From contig NZ_CP079869.1 in assembly GCF_025263265.1 (NCBI RefSeq), positions 4,464,001 through 4,528,000 of the forward strand: a DNA stretch of 64,000 bases, given 5' to 3'. Position 1 is the stretch's first letter. The number at the start of each line of letters is the position of its first letter. Position numbers and translations under genes: made by a program. Positions 50,698-58,905 of the stretch are shown here, in pieces. Source of the stretch: Mycobacterium sp. SMC-4 (GTDB lineage Bacteria > Actinomycetota > Actinomycetes > Mycobacteriales > Mycobacteriaceae). The notes under the pieces are model-generated. The model was not told where the DNA came from, did not search any database, and worked only from the letters and a program-made list of their open reading frames with translations.

Positions 50698-51147
50698 GTG
50701 CTTCGCTTCGATCCCTTCAGCGACATTGACGCTTTGACCCGGGGCCTGCTGAGCAGCCAGACCGGTTCAAACCGCGCCCCCCGTTTCATGCCGATGGACT
50801 TGTGCAAGATCGGCGATCACTACGTCCTGACCGCCGACCTGCCCGGCATCGATCCCGGCTCGGTCGACGTCAACGTCGACAGTGGCACGCTGACGATCTC
50901 GGCCCACCGCACTGCCCGGTCGGAAGAGTCCGCCCAGTGGCTGGCCAACGAGCGGTTCTTCGGCAATTACCGGCGGCAGCTCTCGCTCGGCGAGGGCATC
51001 GACACCGGCGCGATCTCCGCGACCTACGAGAACGGTGTACTGACCGTGACCATCCCGGTCGCCGAGCGCGCCAAGCCCCGCAAGATCGAGGTCAACCACG
51101 CCGGCGCCCAGACGTCGATTCAGACCACCACCGTCGACGCCGAATAA
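50698..51147 (+). CDS. Hsp20/alpha-crystallin small heat-shock protein
   Basis: A 149-residue chaperone that holds unfolded proteins. MLRFDPFSDIDALTRGLL leads into the alpha-crystallin domain (about 40-130): YVLTADLPGIDPGSVDVNV, RRQLSLGEGIDTGAISATYE, and the end motif GVLTVTIPVAERAKPRKIEV. GTG 50698 follows AGGAGGTGG. The CIRCE element upstream puts it under HrcA, so it should be induced by heat. A strong hairpin follows the gene. Confidence 0.95.
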   Translation: MLRFDPFSDIDALTRGLLSSQTGSNRAPRFMPMDLCKIGDHYVLTADLPGIDPGSVDVNVDSGTLTISAHRTARSEESAQWLANERFFGNYRRQLSLGEGIDTGAISATYENGVLTVTIPVAERAKPRKIEVNHAGAQTSIQTTTVDAE

Positions 51148-51162
51148 CGCAGGATCAGCCGA

Positions 51163-51195
51163 TGCGCTGCACCCGGGAAAGCCGGGTGCAGCGCA
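51163..51195. terminator. bidirectional terminator hairpin
   Basis: TGCGCTGCACCCGG, loop GAAAG, CCGGGTGCAGCGCA: a perfect 14-bp GC-rich stem between the Hsp20 stop and the convergent membrane gene. No T-run, as is usual in mycobacteria. Confidence 0.75.
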
Positions 51196-51209
51196 CGGAG
51201 ATCAACGGG

Positions 51210-51647
51210 TTACGGTGATGCGTTTCTGACCCCTCGCCACGCGGCGAGCATCGCCCACACCGACAGCAACGCTGCCACCAACGCCAGAGCGCCGGCCAGG
51301 TACAGGCCGTAAGCCGCCGACACGGGCGGGTAAACGTAAAGCCGGTAATACCACGCGGCCAGTGCCACCAGCACCACCGAGATCGTCAGCGCCGCTGAGG
51401 AAGCCAGCCGGGCCGAGATGTCGCGCGCCGACATCGCCCCCGCGACGACCAGCACCGAGGCCAGCAGCACGATCAGCTGACCGACCCCGAAGCCGGGGGG
51501 AGGGACCGGCATCGCACCCGCCACCCCGCCGATGGCGTTGGCCCGTCCGCCGCCGTCGGCCGAGGACCTCAGCCACGGCAGCCACGCACTCACCGCGACC
51601 ACCAGCGCACACAACGCGACCAACCAGCCGGGACGCGCACGAGCCAT
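51210..51647 (-). CDS. four-helix membrane protein, hypothetical
   Basis: A 145-residue protein with four hydrophobic segments (about 8-24, 53-72, 82-100, 112-136). The N-terminal WLVALCALVVAVSAWLPWL and the loop GGGRANAIGGVAGAMPVPPP resemble small mycobacterial membrane proteins of unknown role. It starts 25 bases from the divergent cupin gene. Confidence 0.75.
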   Translation of the reverse strand: MARARPGWLVALCALVVAVSAWLPWLRSSADGGGRANAIGGVAGAMPVPPPGFGVGQLIVLLASVLVVAGAMSARDISARLASSAALTISVVLVALAAWYYRLYVYPPVSAAYGLYLAGALALVAALLSVWAMLAAWRGVRNASP

Positions 51648-51672
51648 GGCCAGATACTAATAGGGTGGGCCG

Positions 51673-52119
51673 ATGAGCGATCTTCCCGATTGGGCGCGTC
51701 GGCTCGACTTCGCCCCACATCCCGAGGGCGGGTGGTATCGGGAGACGTGGCGCAGCGACCTGATGATTCCGCAGTCGTCGCTCCCCCCCGATTACGCCGG
51801 TCCACGCAACGCCGGCACCGCCATCCTCTTCCTGCTGATGGCGGGTCAGCAGTCGGCGTGGCACACCGTGCGCAGCGCCGAGCTGTGGCTGTATCACCGT
51901 GGCGGCCCGCTGTTGCTCGAAGTCGGCGCCGAACAGCACAGTGCGACCACCCACCTGCTCGGATCCGATATCGCAGCCGGCGAGACCCCGCAGTTTCTGG
52001 TACCTCCGGGGCACTGGCAGCGCGCCCGTCCTCGTGCCGACGAACCCTGCCTGGTCAGCTGCGTCGTCGTGCCCGGTTTCGACTTCGCCGACTTCGCGCT
52101 CGGGGCGCCCAGCGAATGA
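51673..52119 (+). CDS. DUF985 cupin domain protein
   Basis: A 148-residue cupin: LDFAPHPEGGWYRETWRSD, then FLLMAGQQSAWHTVRSAELW with the metal His, LYHRGGPLLLEV, and VPPGHWQRARP, the usual DUF985 pattern. A single-domain metal-binding barrel, sugar- or acid-related in other bacteria. Function unknown. It is located upstream of the mycolate-type methyltransferases with its own start at ATG 51673. Confidence 0.87.
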   Translation: MSDLPDWARRLDFAPHPEGGWYRETWRSDLMIPQSSLPPDYAGPRNAGTAILFLLMAGQQSAWHTVRSAELWLYHRGGPLLLEVGAEQHSATTHLLGSDIAAGETPQFLVPPGHWQRARPRADEPCLVSCVVVPGFDFADFALGAPSE

Positions 52120-52216
52120 CGGGCCGCCAGCCGTTTCTCCGACCCGCAGTCTGGGTATCAAAACCGGGCGTGCCGGGGGCGCGCCAGCATGCCTACCGCA
52201 GACAGGATGGTCTCTG

Positions 52217-53143
52217 ATGACGAACACCTCGGGTCAGCCCGAAGCCACCGCTCAGTCGAAGTGGCTCTCGAAGTCCGCCTCGCAGACGCGCGGATCGGAC
52301 AAGGACGAGGTCCAGTTCCACTACGACATCTCCAACGACTTCTTCAAGTTGTGGCAGGACCCGAACCAGGTGTACAGCTGCGCCTACTTCGAGAAGGACG
52401 ACTACAACCTCGAGCAGGCGCAGATGGCCAAGATCGACCTCTCGCTGGGCAAGCTGGGCCTGCAGCCCGGCATGACGCTGCTCGACATCGGCTGCGGCTG
52501 GGGCGCGACGATCATGCGCGCGGTTGAGAAGTACGACGTCAATGTCATCGGCCTGACCTTGTCGGAAAACCAGAAGGAACACATCGAGAACCATTGGTTC
52601 GCCAACTCCACCAGCAAACGCAATATGGAGGTACGGCTACAGCCGTGGGAGGATTTCGACGGCAAGGTCGACCGGATCGTGTCGATTGGCGCGTTCGAGC
52701 ACTTCGGATTCAACAAGTACGACGACTACTTCAAGAAAACCTTCGACTGGCTTCCCGACGACGGCGTCATGATGCTGCACACGATCATCATCCCCGAGGA
52801 TGAGGAGATCAAGGCCAAGGGATTGCCGCTGACCATGTCGAACGTGCGATTCATCAAGTTCATCATGGACTACATCTATCCCGGTGGCCGGCTGCCGCTG
52901 GCCTCGATGGTGCGTGACCACGCCGTCAAAGCCGGCTACACCATCACGCAGGAACAGCACCTGCAGCCGCACTACGTCAAAACCCTCGACACCTGGGCAG
53001 CAAATTTAGAAGCAAAGAAGGACGAAGCCATCGCGATCACGTCCGAGGAAATCTATGAGAGGTTCCGCCACTACCTCACCGGCTGTGCCGACCTGTTCCG
53101 GGACGGCTATACCGACGTCGCTCAATTCACCTGCGCCAAATAG
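52217..53143 (+). CDS. cyclopropane/mycolic acid methyltransferase family protein 1
   Basis: A 308-residue SAM-dependent lipid methyltransferase. Family blocks: VQFHYDISNDFFKLWQDPNQ, YSCAYFEKDDYNLEQAQ, motif I TLLDIGCGWGATI, IGLTLSENQ, RIVSIGAFEHFG with the bicarbonate-site Glu, and a C-terminal YTDVAQFTC. The HTIIIPEDEE part and the ending place it nearer to CmaA2 than to UmaA. ATG 52217 is the family start. It modifies double bonds of mycolic acids by cyclopropane or methyl addition. Confidence 0.92.
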   Translation: MTNTSGQPEATAQSKWLSKSASQTRGSDKDEVQFHYDISNDFFKLWQDPNQVYSCAYFEKDDYNLEQAQMAKIDLSLGKLGLQPGMTLLDIGCGWGATIMRAVEKYDVNVIGLTLSENQKEHIENHWFANSTSKRNMEVRLQPWEDFDGKVDRIVSIGAFEHFGFNKYDDYFKKTFDWLPDDGVMMLHTIIIPEDEEIKAKGLPLTMSNVRFIKFIMDYIYPGGRLPLASMVRDHAVKAGYTITQEQHLQPHYVKTLDTWAANLEAKKDEAIAITSEEIYERFRHYLTGCADLFRDGYTDVAQFTCAK

Positions 53144-53234
53144 AAACTGACGTCCGTGTAGTACGTTTGTGGGCACGCGTGGGACCAGAAAGCGTGCACC
53201 AGAACCCACTCACCGGATGGAGGTCTGCCGAGGG

Positions 53235-54101
53235 ATGGCTGAGCAGATGAAGCCGCACTTCGAAGAGGTGCAGGCGCACTATGACCTCTCCGACGACTTC
53301 TTCGGTCTCTTCCAGGACCCCTCCCGCACCTACAGCTGCGCGTTCTACGAGCGCGACGACATGTCGCTCGGCGAGGCGCAGATGGCCAAGATCGACCTGG
53401 CACTGCAGAAGTTGCAGCTCGAGCCGGGCATGACGCTGCTCGACATCGGTTGCGGGTGGGGTTCGGTGCTGCAACGGGCGATCGAGAAGCACGACGTCAA
53501 CGTGGTCGGGTTGACCCTGAGCAAGAACCAGTGCAAGTTCGTCCAGGACCTGCTCGACGGTCTGCCGACCGAGCGGTCCCGGCGCGTGCTCCTGCGCGGG
53601 TGGGAGCAGTTCGACGAGCCGGTCGACCGGATCATCAGCCTCGAGGCCATCGAGGCCTTTCCGCAGGAGCGCTACGCCCCGTTTTTCAAGATGTGCAGCA
53701 GCGTGCTGCCCAGCGGTGGTCGCTTCGTCATCCAGGCCATCCTCGGTCACCCGCTCAAGCGCTGGGCCGAGATGGGCATCCCGATCACGATGACCGACCT
53801 GCGGTTCATGCGGTTCATCGCCAAGGAGATCTTCCCCGGCGGTTCGGTCCCCGGCGAGGACGACATCGTCAACCTCTCCAGGGACGCCGGCTTCACCCTG
53901 GAGCACAAGCAAATGCTCAACGAGCACTACGTGCGCACCCTCGACAGCTGGGCCGAGGCGTTGCAGGCCAACCATGACGCCGCCGTCGCGGCGACTTCCG
54001 AAGAGGTCTATCAGCGCTACATGAAGTACCTGACCGGCTGCAGCGATTTCTTCCAGCGCGGAATCAGCGAACTCGGCCAGTTCACCCTCGTCAAGGGCTG
54101 A
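53235..54101 (+). CDS. cyclopropane/mycolic acid methyltransferase family protein 2
   Basis: A 288-residue paralogue 91 bases after the first. FEEVQAHYDLSDDFFGLFQD, SCAFYERDDMSLGEAQ, motif I TLLDIGCGWGSVL, and RIISLEAIEAFPQERY, where the usual F-E-H-F is changed to I-E-A-F; UmaA-type proteins have the same kind of change. The end GISELGQFTLVK also fits UmaA. ATG 53235 follows GGAGG at 11 bases. May act on a different double bond than its neighbour, or be much less active. Confidence 0.9.
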   Translation: MAEQMKPHFEEVQAHYDLSDDFFGLFQDPSRTYSCAFYERDDMSLGEAQMAKIDLALQKLQLEPGMTLLDIGCGWGSVLQRAIEKHDVNVVGLTLSKNQCKFVQDLLDGLPTERSRRVLLRGWEQFDEPVDRIISLEAIEAFPQERYAPFFKMCSSVLPSGGRFVIQAILGHPLKRWAEMGIPITMTDLRFMRFIAKEIFPGGSVPGEDDIVNLSRDAGFTLEHKQMLNEHYVRTLDSWAEALQANHDAAVAATSEEVYQRYMKYLTGCSDFFQRGISELGQFTLVKG

Positions 54102-54165
54102 CCGTCTTCCTTACCGGCCGGTGACACCGGGTGCCGGTCTGCGCACTTGCGGGTATCCGCCCCCC

Positions 54166-54381
54166 ATGGGTCAGCAGAAATTCTCCAAGGGCGACAAGGT
54201 CACCTGGCAAAGCCACGGCAGCACCGCCGAAGGCACGGTCGAAGAAAAGATCACCTCCGATACCGAGGCTGCCGGACGCACGGTGCGGGCGTCGAAAGAC
54301 GAACCTCAGTATCGGGTGCGCAGCGACAAGAGCGGCAATGACGCCGTGCACAAGCCCGACGCACTGAAGAAGAAATCATGA
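54166..54381 (+). CDS. DUF2945 (HVA1/Tudor-like) protein
   Basis: A 71-residue protein: FSKGDKVTWQSHGSTAEGTV and QYRVRSDKSGNDAVHKPDAL are the two halves of the DUF2945 beta-barrel. ATG 54166 is used; an upstream GTG at 54121 lacks a ribosome site. It overlaps the DUF3140 gene by 4 bases. The pair recurs in actinobacteria; function unknown, perhaps nucleic-acid or stress related. Confidence 0.85.
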   Translation: MGQQKFSKGDKVTWQSHGSTAEGTVEEKITSDTEAAGRTVRASKDEPQYRVRSDKSGNDAVHKPDALKKKS

Positions 54382-54719
54382 GCAACACCGACCACAGCCA
54401 GACCTACGAGGACTTCCGCGGGGCAGTGAACATGACGGCCGCCGAGATCGAGAAGTGGCTCGACACCGACGCCTCGCAGTCGGTCGGACAGAAGTCCTCA
54501 GACGGCAGCGAGTCCACCGGCCACCGCAGCGGCCGGCGGATCGTCGACATCCTGCACACCAAGAAGTCCGACTTGTCCGACGACGATTACACCCACATGC
54601 GCAAGGTCGTCGGCTACGTCAACCGCCACCTGGCACAACGCCCGTCTGGCGACGTGCGGGACACGGACTGGCGCTACTCGCTGATGAACTGGGGCCACGA
54701 CCCGACGAAGACGTCGTGA
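54378..54719 (+). CDS. DUF3140 protein
   Basis: A 113-residue protein: FRGAVNMTAAEIEKWLDTDA, then SGRRIVDILHTKKSDLSDDD and HMRKVVGYVNRHLAQRP, the standard DUF3140 pattern, ending with WRYSLMNWGHDP. It starts within the DUF2945 stop (ATGA). Likely DNA-binding or stress related; no proven role. Confidence 0.87.
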   Translation: MSNTDHSQTYEDFRGAVNMTAAEIEKWLDTDASQSVGQKSSDGSESTGHRSGRRIVDILHTKKSDLSDDDYTHMRKVVGYVNRHLAQRPSGDVRDTDWRYSLMNWGHDPTKTS

Positions 54720-54728
54720 TGTCGCCGG

Positions 54729-55499
54729 TCAGCTCTGGATCGACGACAGGTTGAACTGCGCGCCGGTCGGGTCGGCGAGCGCCGCCAACCGACCGTATGG
54801 CGTGTCCTCGGCTGCGCGCACCACACTGCCGCCGTTCTCTACGATCATCTCGATCGTCTTGTCCACATCGTCGGCGGCCAGGAAAACCGTCCATTCCGAC
54901 GGGGCGGCATCGGGTAACACCGAACCGTCCATCACGCCCAGCAACTCTTCGCCGTCGAAAGACGCCGTGCTGTAACGGAATTCGTCGGTGTCGGACACGG
55001 TGTTGGTCTGCCAGCCGAACACCGCGCGGTAGAACTGGAGCGCCGAGGCGTAGTCGCCGACGGTGAGTTGGTGGTAGACCGCGGCCCCGTGCTCGTTGAC
55101 CAGCTCGAAGCCGTGATGACCGGTCGGCTGCCAGAGCCCGACGACGGCACAGGTCGGGTCAGTGAGGATCGCCATCCAGCCCTTCTCCGGAACCTCCATC
55201 GGCGCCATGCAGGTCGTGCCACCGGCCTCGGCGGCTTTCGCCACGGTGGCCGCGATGTCGGCGGTGTGCAGATACGTCGTCCAGCCGTCCGCGGCGTTCC
55301 ATTGCGGGTCGTTGGCCATCAGTCCGGCCACGGGCCGGCCGTCACGGAACGCGTTGACGTAACCGCCGTAGTCCGGCCCGGCCGACTCGAACGTCCATCC
55401 GAATACGGTGCCGTAGAACTGCTGGGCGCGTTCCAGATCCGATGTCCCGAGATCGATCCAGATCGGGGCACCCAGCGGGGTCGAGGAGCGGACGGGCAT
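54729..55499 (-). CDS. two-domain VOC family protein
   Basis: A 256-residue protein with two glyoxalase-like halves: APIWIDLGTSDLERAQQFYG, TVFGWTFE and then AAVYHQLTVGDYASALQFYR, AVFGWQTN. Both halves end in an ADPTGA or TDPTCA motif. ATG 55499 is preceded by AGGAGG at 6 bases. Such proteins bind small hydrophobic ligands or detoxify them. Function unknown. Confidence 0.88.
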   Translation of the reverse strand: MPVRSSTPLGAPIWIDLGTSDLERAQQFYGTVFGWTFESAGPDYGGYVNAFRDGRPVAGLMANDPQWNAADGWTTYLHTADIAATVAKAAEAGGTTCMAPMEVPEKGWMAILTDPTCAVVGLWQPTGHHGFELVNEHGAAVYHQLTVGDYASALQFYRAVFGWQTNTVSDTDEFRYSTASFDGEELLGVMDGSVLPDAAPSEWTVFLAADDVDKTIEMIVENGGSVVRAAEDTPYGRLAALADPTGAQFNLSSIQS

Positions 55500-55570
55500 C
55501 AAAGCCTCCTGTCGGTGGGGTTGGTGTCGGTCACCGAAACAGACCCACCGCCGCGCCGAAACTCATCGCA

Positions 55571-55628
55571 CGCGCCGAGCACCGCGCCGAGCACCGCGCC
55601 GAGCACCGCGCCGAGCACCGCGCCGAGC
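55571..55628. repeat. 12-bp tandem repeat, five units
   Basis: CGCGCCGAGCAC is repeated four times without change, followed by a fifth copy lacking its last two bases. It stands in the gap between the VOC gene and the aldehyde dehydrogenase, beside a long inverted repeat. Confidence 0.9.
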
Positions 55629-55675
55629 GTACGGTTTCTGACGAATTTCGGCCTCAGATGCGTCAGAAACCGTAC
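55629..55675. repeat. 15-bp perfect inverted repeat
   Basis: GTACGGTTTCTGACG and CGTCAGAAACCGTAC surround a 17-base centre. It follows the tandem repeat without a gap and lies 40 bases after the aldehyde dehydrogenase stop on the minus strand, so it may be the operon terminator or a dispersed palindromic element. Confidence 0.8.
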
Positions 55676-55714
55676 TTTCGGCGACGAGGATTACGACCAG
55701 GACGGCGACCACTA

Positions 55715-57139
55715 CTACGCCGGTGCGTACCCCAGCGCAGCCTTGACCTCCAGGAACTCGTCGAACGCGAAGGGGCCCCATTCACGGCCGTTTCCGCTGC
55801 GCTTGTAACCACCGAACGGGGCGGCCATGTCGAAGCCGTGATTGATCGCCACCGAACCGGCCCGGATCCGACGTGCCACCGCGCGCGCCTGCTCAAGGTC
55901 GGCGCCCGAGACGTAGCCGGCCAGCCCGTACTCGGTGTCGTTGCCGATGTCGACAGCCTGGTCGATGTCGTCGTAGCCCAGGATGCACAGCACCGGCCCG
56001 AAGATCTCCTCCCGGGCGATGGTCATGTCGTTGGTGACGTTGGCGAACACCGTCGGCTGCACGTAATAGCCCTTCTCGAGCCCGTCTGGCCGTCCGGGCC
56101 CTCCGATGACGAGCGTGGCGCCCTCGTCGATGCCCTTCTGGATCAGGCCCTGGATCTTGTCGAACTGTGCCTTCGAGGCGACCGGCCCGATCGCCGTCTT
56201 GTCGGACGGATCGCCGACCTTGACCGCACCGGCGGTGTCGCGCGCGATGGCGATGGCCTCCTCCATCCGCGAGTTCGGCACCAGCATGCGCGACGGAGCA
56301 TTGCAGCTCTGGCCGCTGTTCATCATCATCACCGAGGTGCCGGCGGCGACGCTCTTGGCGAAGTCGTCGTCATCGAGCACGATGTTCGGGCTCTTGCCGC
56401 CGAGTTCCTGGGTCACCCGCTTGACCGTCGGCGCCGCGTTGCGCGCCACCTCGACCCCGGCGCGGGTGGATCCGGTGAACGACACCATGTCCACGTCCGG
56501 GTGGCTCGACAGCGGCACCCCGACACCCGGGCCGTCGCCGTAGACCAGGTTGTACACGCCGGCGGGAACTCCGGCGGCGTCGAGGATCTCGGTGAAGATC
56601 TGTGCTGAGTACGGAGCGACCTCCGACGGCTTGAGCACCATCGTGCAGCCGGTGGCCAGTGCCGGGAAGACCTTGCACGCGATCTGGTTGAGCGGCCAGT
56701 TCCACGGTGTGATCAGCCCGCACACCCCGATCGGCTCGCGGACCACCATGGTGGTGCCGTGCTGTTCTTCGAACTGGAAGTTCTTCAGCACCTCGATGGT
56801 GGTCGACAGGTGTCCGATGCCGAGGTTGACCTGTGGACCGGAGGCCAGCGACGGCGGCGCACCCATTTCCTCGTGAACGGCGTCGGCCAAATCGCCGCTG
56901 CGCTTCTGGTATTCGCCCATGATCGCCCCGAGCAGGTCCAGGCGTTCTTCGCGGGAAGTCTGCGACCAACTCGCGAAAGCCCGCCGGGCGGCGGTGACGG
57001 CCAGGTCGACATCGGCCGACGAGCCCAGCGCGATCTTGCCGGAGATCTGCTCGGTGGTCGGGTTGTCGACTTCCAGGGCGTTGGGCCGGACCGATTCGGC
57101 CCACTGGCCGTCGATGTAGTGCTTCAGATACTCGCGCAT
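55715..57139 (-). CDS. aldehyde dehydrogenase
   Basis: A 474-residue NAD(P)-dependent aldehyde dehydrogenase. PWNWPLNQIACKVFPALATG, FTGSTRAGVEVARNAAPTVK, catalytic Glu245 in QELGGKSPN and nucleophile Cys279 in NSGQSCNAPSR; EIFGPVLCILGYDD and NHGFDMAAPFGGYKRSGNGR complete the family. ATG 57139 follows GAGGAGACGTG. It ends the catabolic operon and likely oxidises the aldehyde released by the ThDP enzyme just upstream. Confidence 0.94.
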   Translation of the reverse strand: MREYLKHYIDGQWAESVRPNALEVDNPTTEQISGKIALGSSADVDLAVTAARRAFASWSQTSREERLDLLGAIMGEYQKRSGDLADAVHEEMGAPPSLASGPQVNLGIGHLSTTIEVLKNFQFEEQHGTTMVVREPIGVCGLITPWNWPLNQIACKVFPALATGCTMVLKPSEVAPYSAQIFTEILDAAGVPAGVYNLVYGDGPGVGVPLSSHPDVDMVSFTGSTRAGVEVARNAAPTVKRVTQELGGKSPNIVLDDDDFAKSVAAGTSVMMMNSGQSCNAPSRMLVPNSRMEEAIAIARDTAGAVKVGDPSDKTAIGPVASKAQFDKIQGLIQKGIDEGATLVIGGPGRPDGLEKGYYVQPTVFANVTNDMTIAREEIFGPVLCILGYDDIDQAVDIGNDTEYGLAGYVSGADLEQARAVARRIRAGSVAINHGFDMAAPFGGYKRSGNGREWGPFAFDEFLEVKAALGYAPA

Positions 57140-57161
57140 CACGTCTCCTCGGTTCACGGGC

Positions 57162-58883
57162 CTACTGCGTACCTTCTGCATACCAGGTGCGGAATCGGTC
57201 GTACTTGGGCATCTCCTCGGAGTTGGCTTTCGGGTCGATGCACACATGGACCACCGCGGTCTTACCGCTGGCGAAGGCCCGCTGGATCGCCGGGCCGATT
57301 TCGTCGTCCTTCTCGACATACTCACCGTGGCAGCCGAAGCCCTCGGCGATCTTGTCCATCCGGACGTCCTTGCTCCAGTGCACACCGGGTTGCGGTGACG
57401 GCTGCTCGAAGGTGCGCTTGTAGACACCGACCTCAAGCCCCCACTGATGATCGACGCCGACGACGCACACCAGCGGCAGGTTCTCCCGCGCCGCGGTCTC
57501 CAGTTCGGCGATGTGGAACAGAAATGCCGAATCGCTGGTCAGCAACATCACCGGGCGCTTGCGGCCGTCGGCGACCGACGCGCCCACAGCGTAGGGCAGG
57601 CCTGTGCCGAGGTGACCGAAGTTCTGATTCCAGATCACGTCACGCGGCTTGGCCTGGGAATAGGTCCACTGGAAGATCACCGTGGCGCCGCCGTCGCGGA
57701 CCAGGATGCCGTCGCGCGTGTGCTCCTTGAACGCCTTGGTGGCCTCGACGACGTAGCGAGCCGGGTGGATCGGAGTGCGCCCGCTCGGCGCTTCCTCGGC
57801 AACGCGGGCCAGCTCGGCGGCGTCGGCCTCGATCAACGTCTCCAGATTCGCCGCGGGAGCCCGTGGTGTGTCGCGCAGCGCCTCGACCAACTGTGGCACC
57901 ACCCCGCGCAGATCACCGACCAGCGGCACGTCGAAGGACCTGTTGACGCCGATGGCGGTGGGGTCCTGCTCGACATAGATCCACTTGCGTTCGGCGTCGT
58001 TGCCGGCCCAGTGCTGGGTCCGGCCGTAGTGCATGGGCTCGCCGAGTTCGGTGCCCAACGCCACACACAGGTCGGACTGCTCGACGGCCTCGTTGGCCGC
58101 CGGGGAGAACAGGTAGGGGAAGGTGCGGTCCTGCAGACCGGGGATGAACGAGGTCCCTCCGGAGGTCTGGATCACCGGGCAGGCCATCAGCTCGGCCAGT
58201 TCCCGCACCTGTTCCTGGGTACGGGAGGTGTGAACGCCGTGGCCCACCAACAGAATCGGGCTCTTCGCGGCGCGGATCAGTCGGACCGCCTCGGCGACCT
58301 CACGGCCACCTGCACCCTGATTCACCAGCCGGTAGGTCGACGGCGACGGCGCCTGCCCTACCTCGAGTTCGTCGAGGATGACGTGGGACGGGAACTCGAT
58401 GTAGGCCGGTCCGGGGGTGCCCGACATGGCCCGGCGGATGGCCTCGTGCACGATCTCGTCGGTCTGATCGGCATACTCGATCGAACTGCTGTACTTCACC
58501 GACGGCGCGAAAAGCCCCTCCTGCTGTACGAATTGGATGCGACCACGACGCACCCGCCGCTCGGTGATGCGCGCGCGCTGGCCACCGAGGAAGATCACCG
58601 GTGAGTTCTCCACCAGTGCGCACATCATCGCTCCGGCGATGTTGGCAACCCCGGGACCGAGCGTGCCGATGCACAGCCCCGGCTTGCCGGTCATCCGTGA
58701 TGCCGCCTCGGCCATGAATCCGGCGGACAACTCGTGGTGCGGCGCGACGACCGACCACCCGCGGGCGTCGGCTTCGGTGAACATGTGCACGAAGTTCGGG
58801 TCCGGGATGCCGAACAGCGTGTTGACGCCCTCGGCTTCGAAGAGATCCAGAATGCGTTTGTAGACAGGGACACCCATGGTCAT
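57162..58883 (-). CDS. ThDP-dependent enzyme (acetolactate synthase / 2-oxo acid decarboxylase-like)
   Basis: A 573-residue thiamin diphosphate enzyme. Catalytic Glu in HHELSAGFMAEAASRMTGKP, central domain VAEAVRLIRAAKSPILLVGHG, and C-terminal ThDP region NFGHLGTGLPYAVGASVADG with LLTSDSAFLFHIAELETAA, where the usual G-D-G is S-D-S. The last change and the HQWGLEVG stretch separate it from true acetolactate synthase. With the aldehyde dehydrogenase next to it, decarboxylation or lyase action giving an aldehyde is the best guess; the substrate could be an acyl-CoA. Confidence 0.88.
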   Translation of the reverse strand: MTMGVPVYKRILDLFEAEGVNTLFGIPDPNFVHMFTEADARGWSVVAPHHELSAGFMAEAASRMTGKPGLCIGTLGPGVANIAGAMMCALVENSPVIFLGGQRARITERRVRRGRIQFVQQEGLFAPSVKYSSSIEYADQTDEIVHEAIRRAMSGTPGPAYIEFPSHVILDELEVGQAPSPSTYRLVNQGAGGREVAEAVRLIRAAKSPILLVGHGVHTSRTQEQVRELAELMACPVIQTSGGTSFIPGLQDRTFPYLFSPAANEAVEQSDLCVALGTELGEPMHYGRTQHWAGNDAERKWIYVEQDPTAIGVNRSFDVPLVGDLRGVVPQLVEALRDTPRAPAANLETLIEADAAELARVAEEAPSGRTPIHPARYVVEATKAFKEHTRDGILVRDGGATVIFQWTYSQAKPRDVIWNQNFGHLGTGLPYAVGASVADGRKRPVMLLTSDSAFLFHIAELETAARENLPLVCVVGVDHQWGLEVGVYKRTFEQPSPQPGVHWSKDVRMDKIAEGFGCHGEYVEKDDEIGPAIQRAFASGKTAVVHVCIDPKANSEEMPKYDRFRTWYAEGTQ

Positions 58884-58905
58884 TTGCCTTTCGGTCGGGG
58901 TGAGC

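Noticed and set aside
55571-55628. CRISPR array
   Set aside because: Units are 12 bases with no spacers; a plain tandem repeat.
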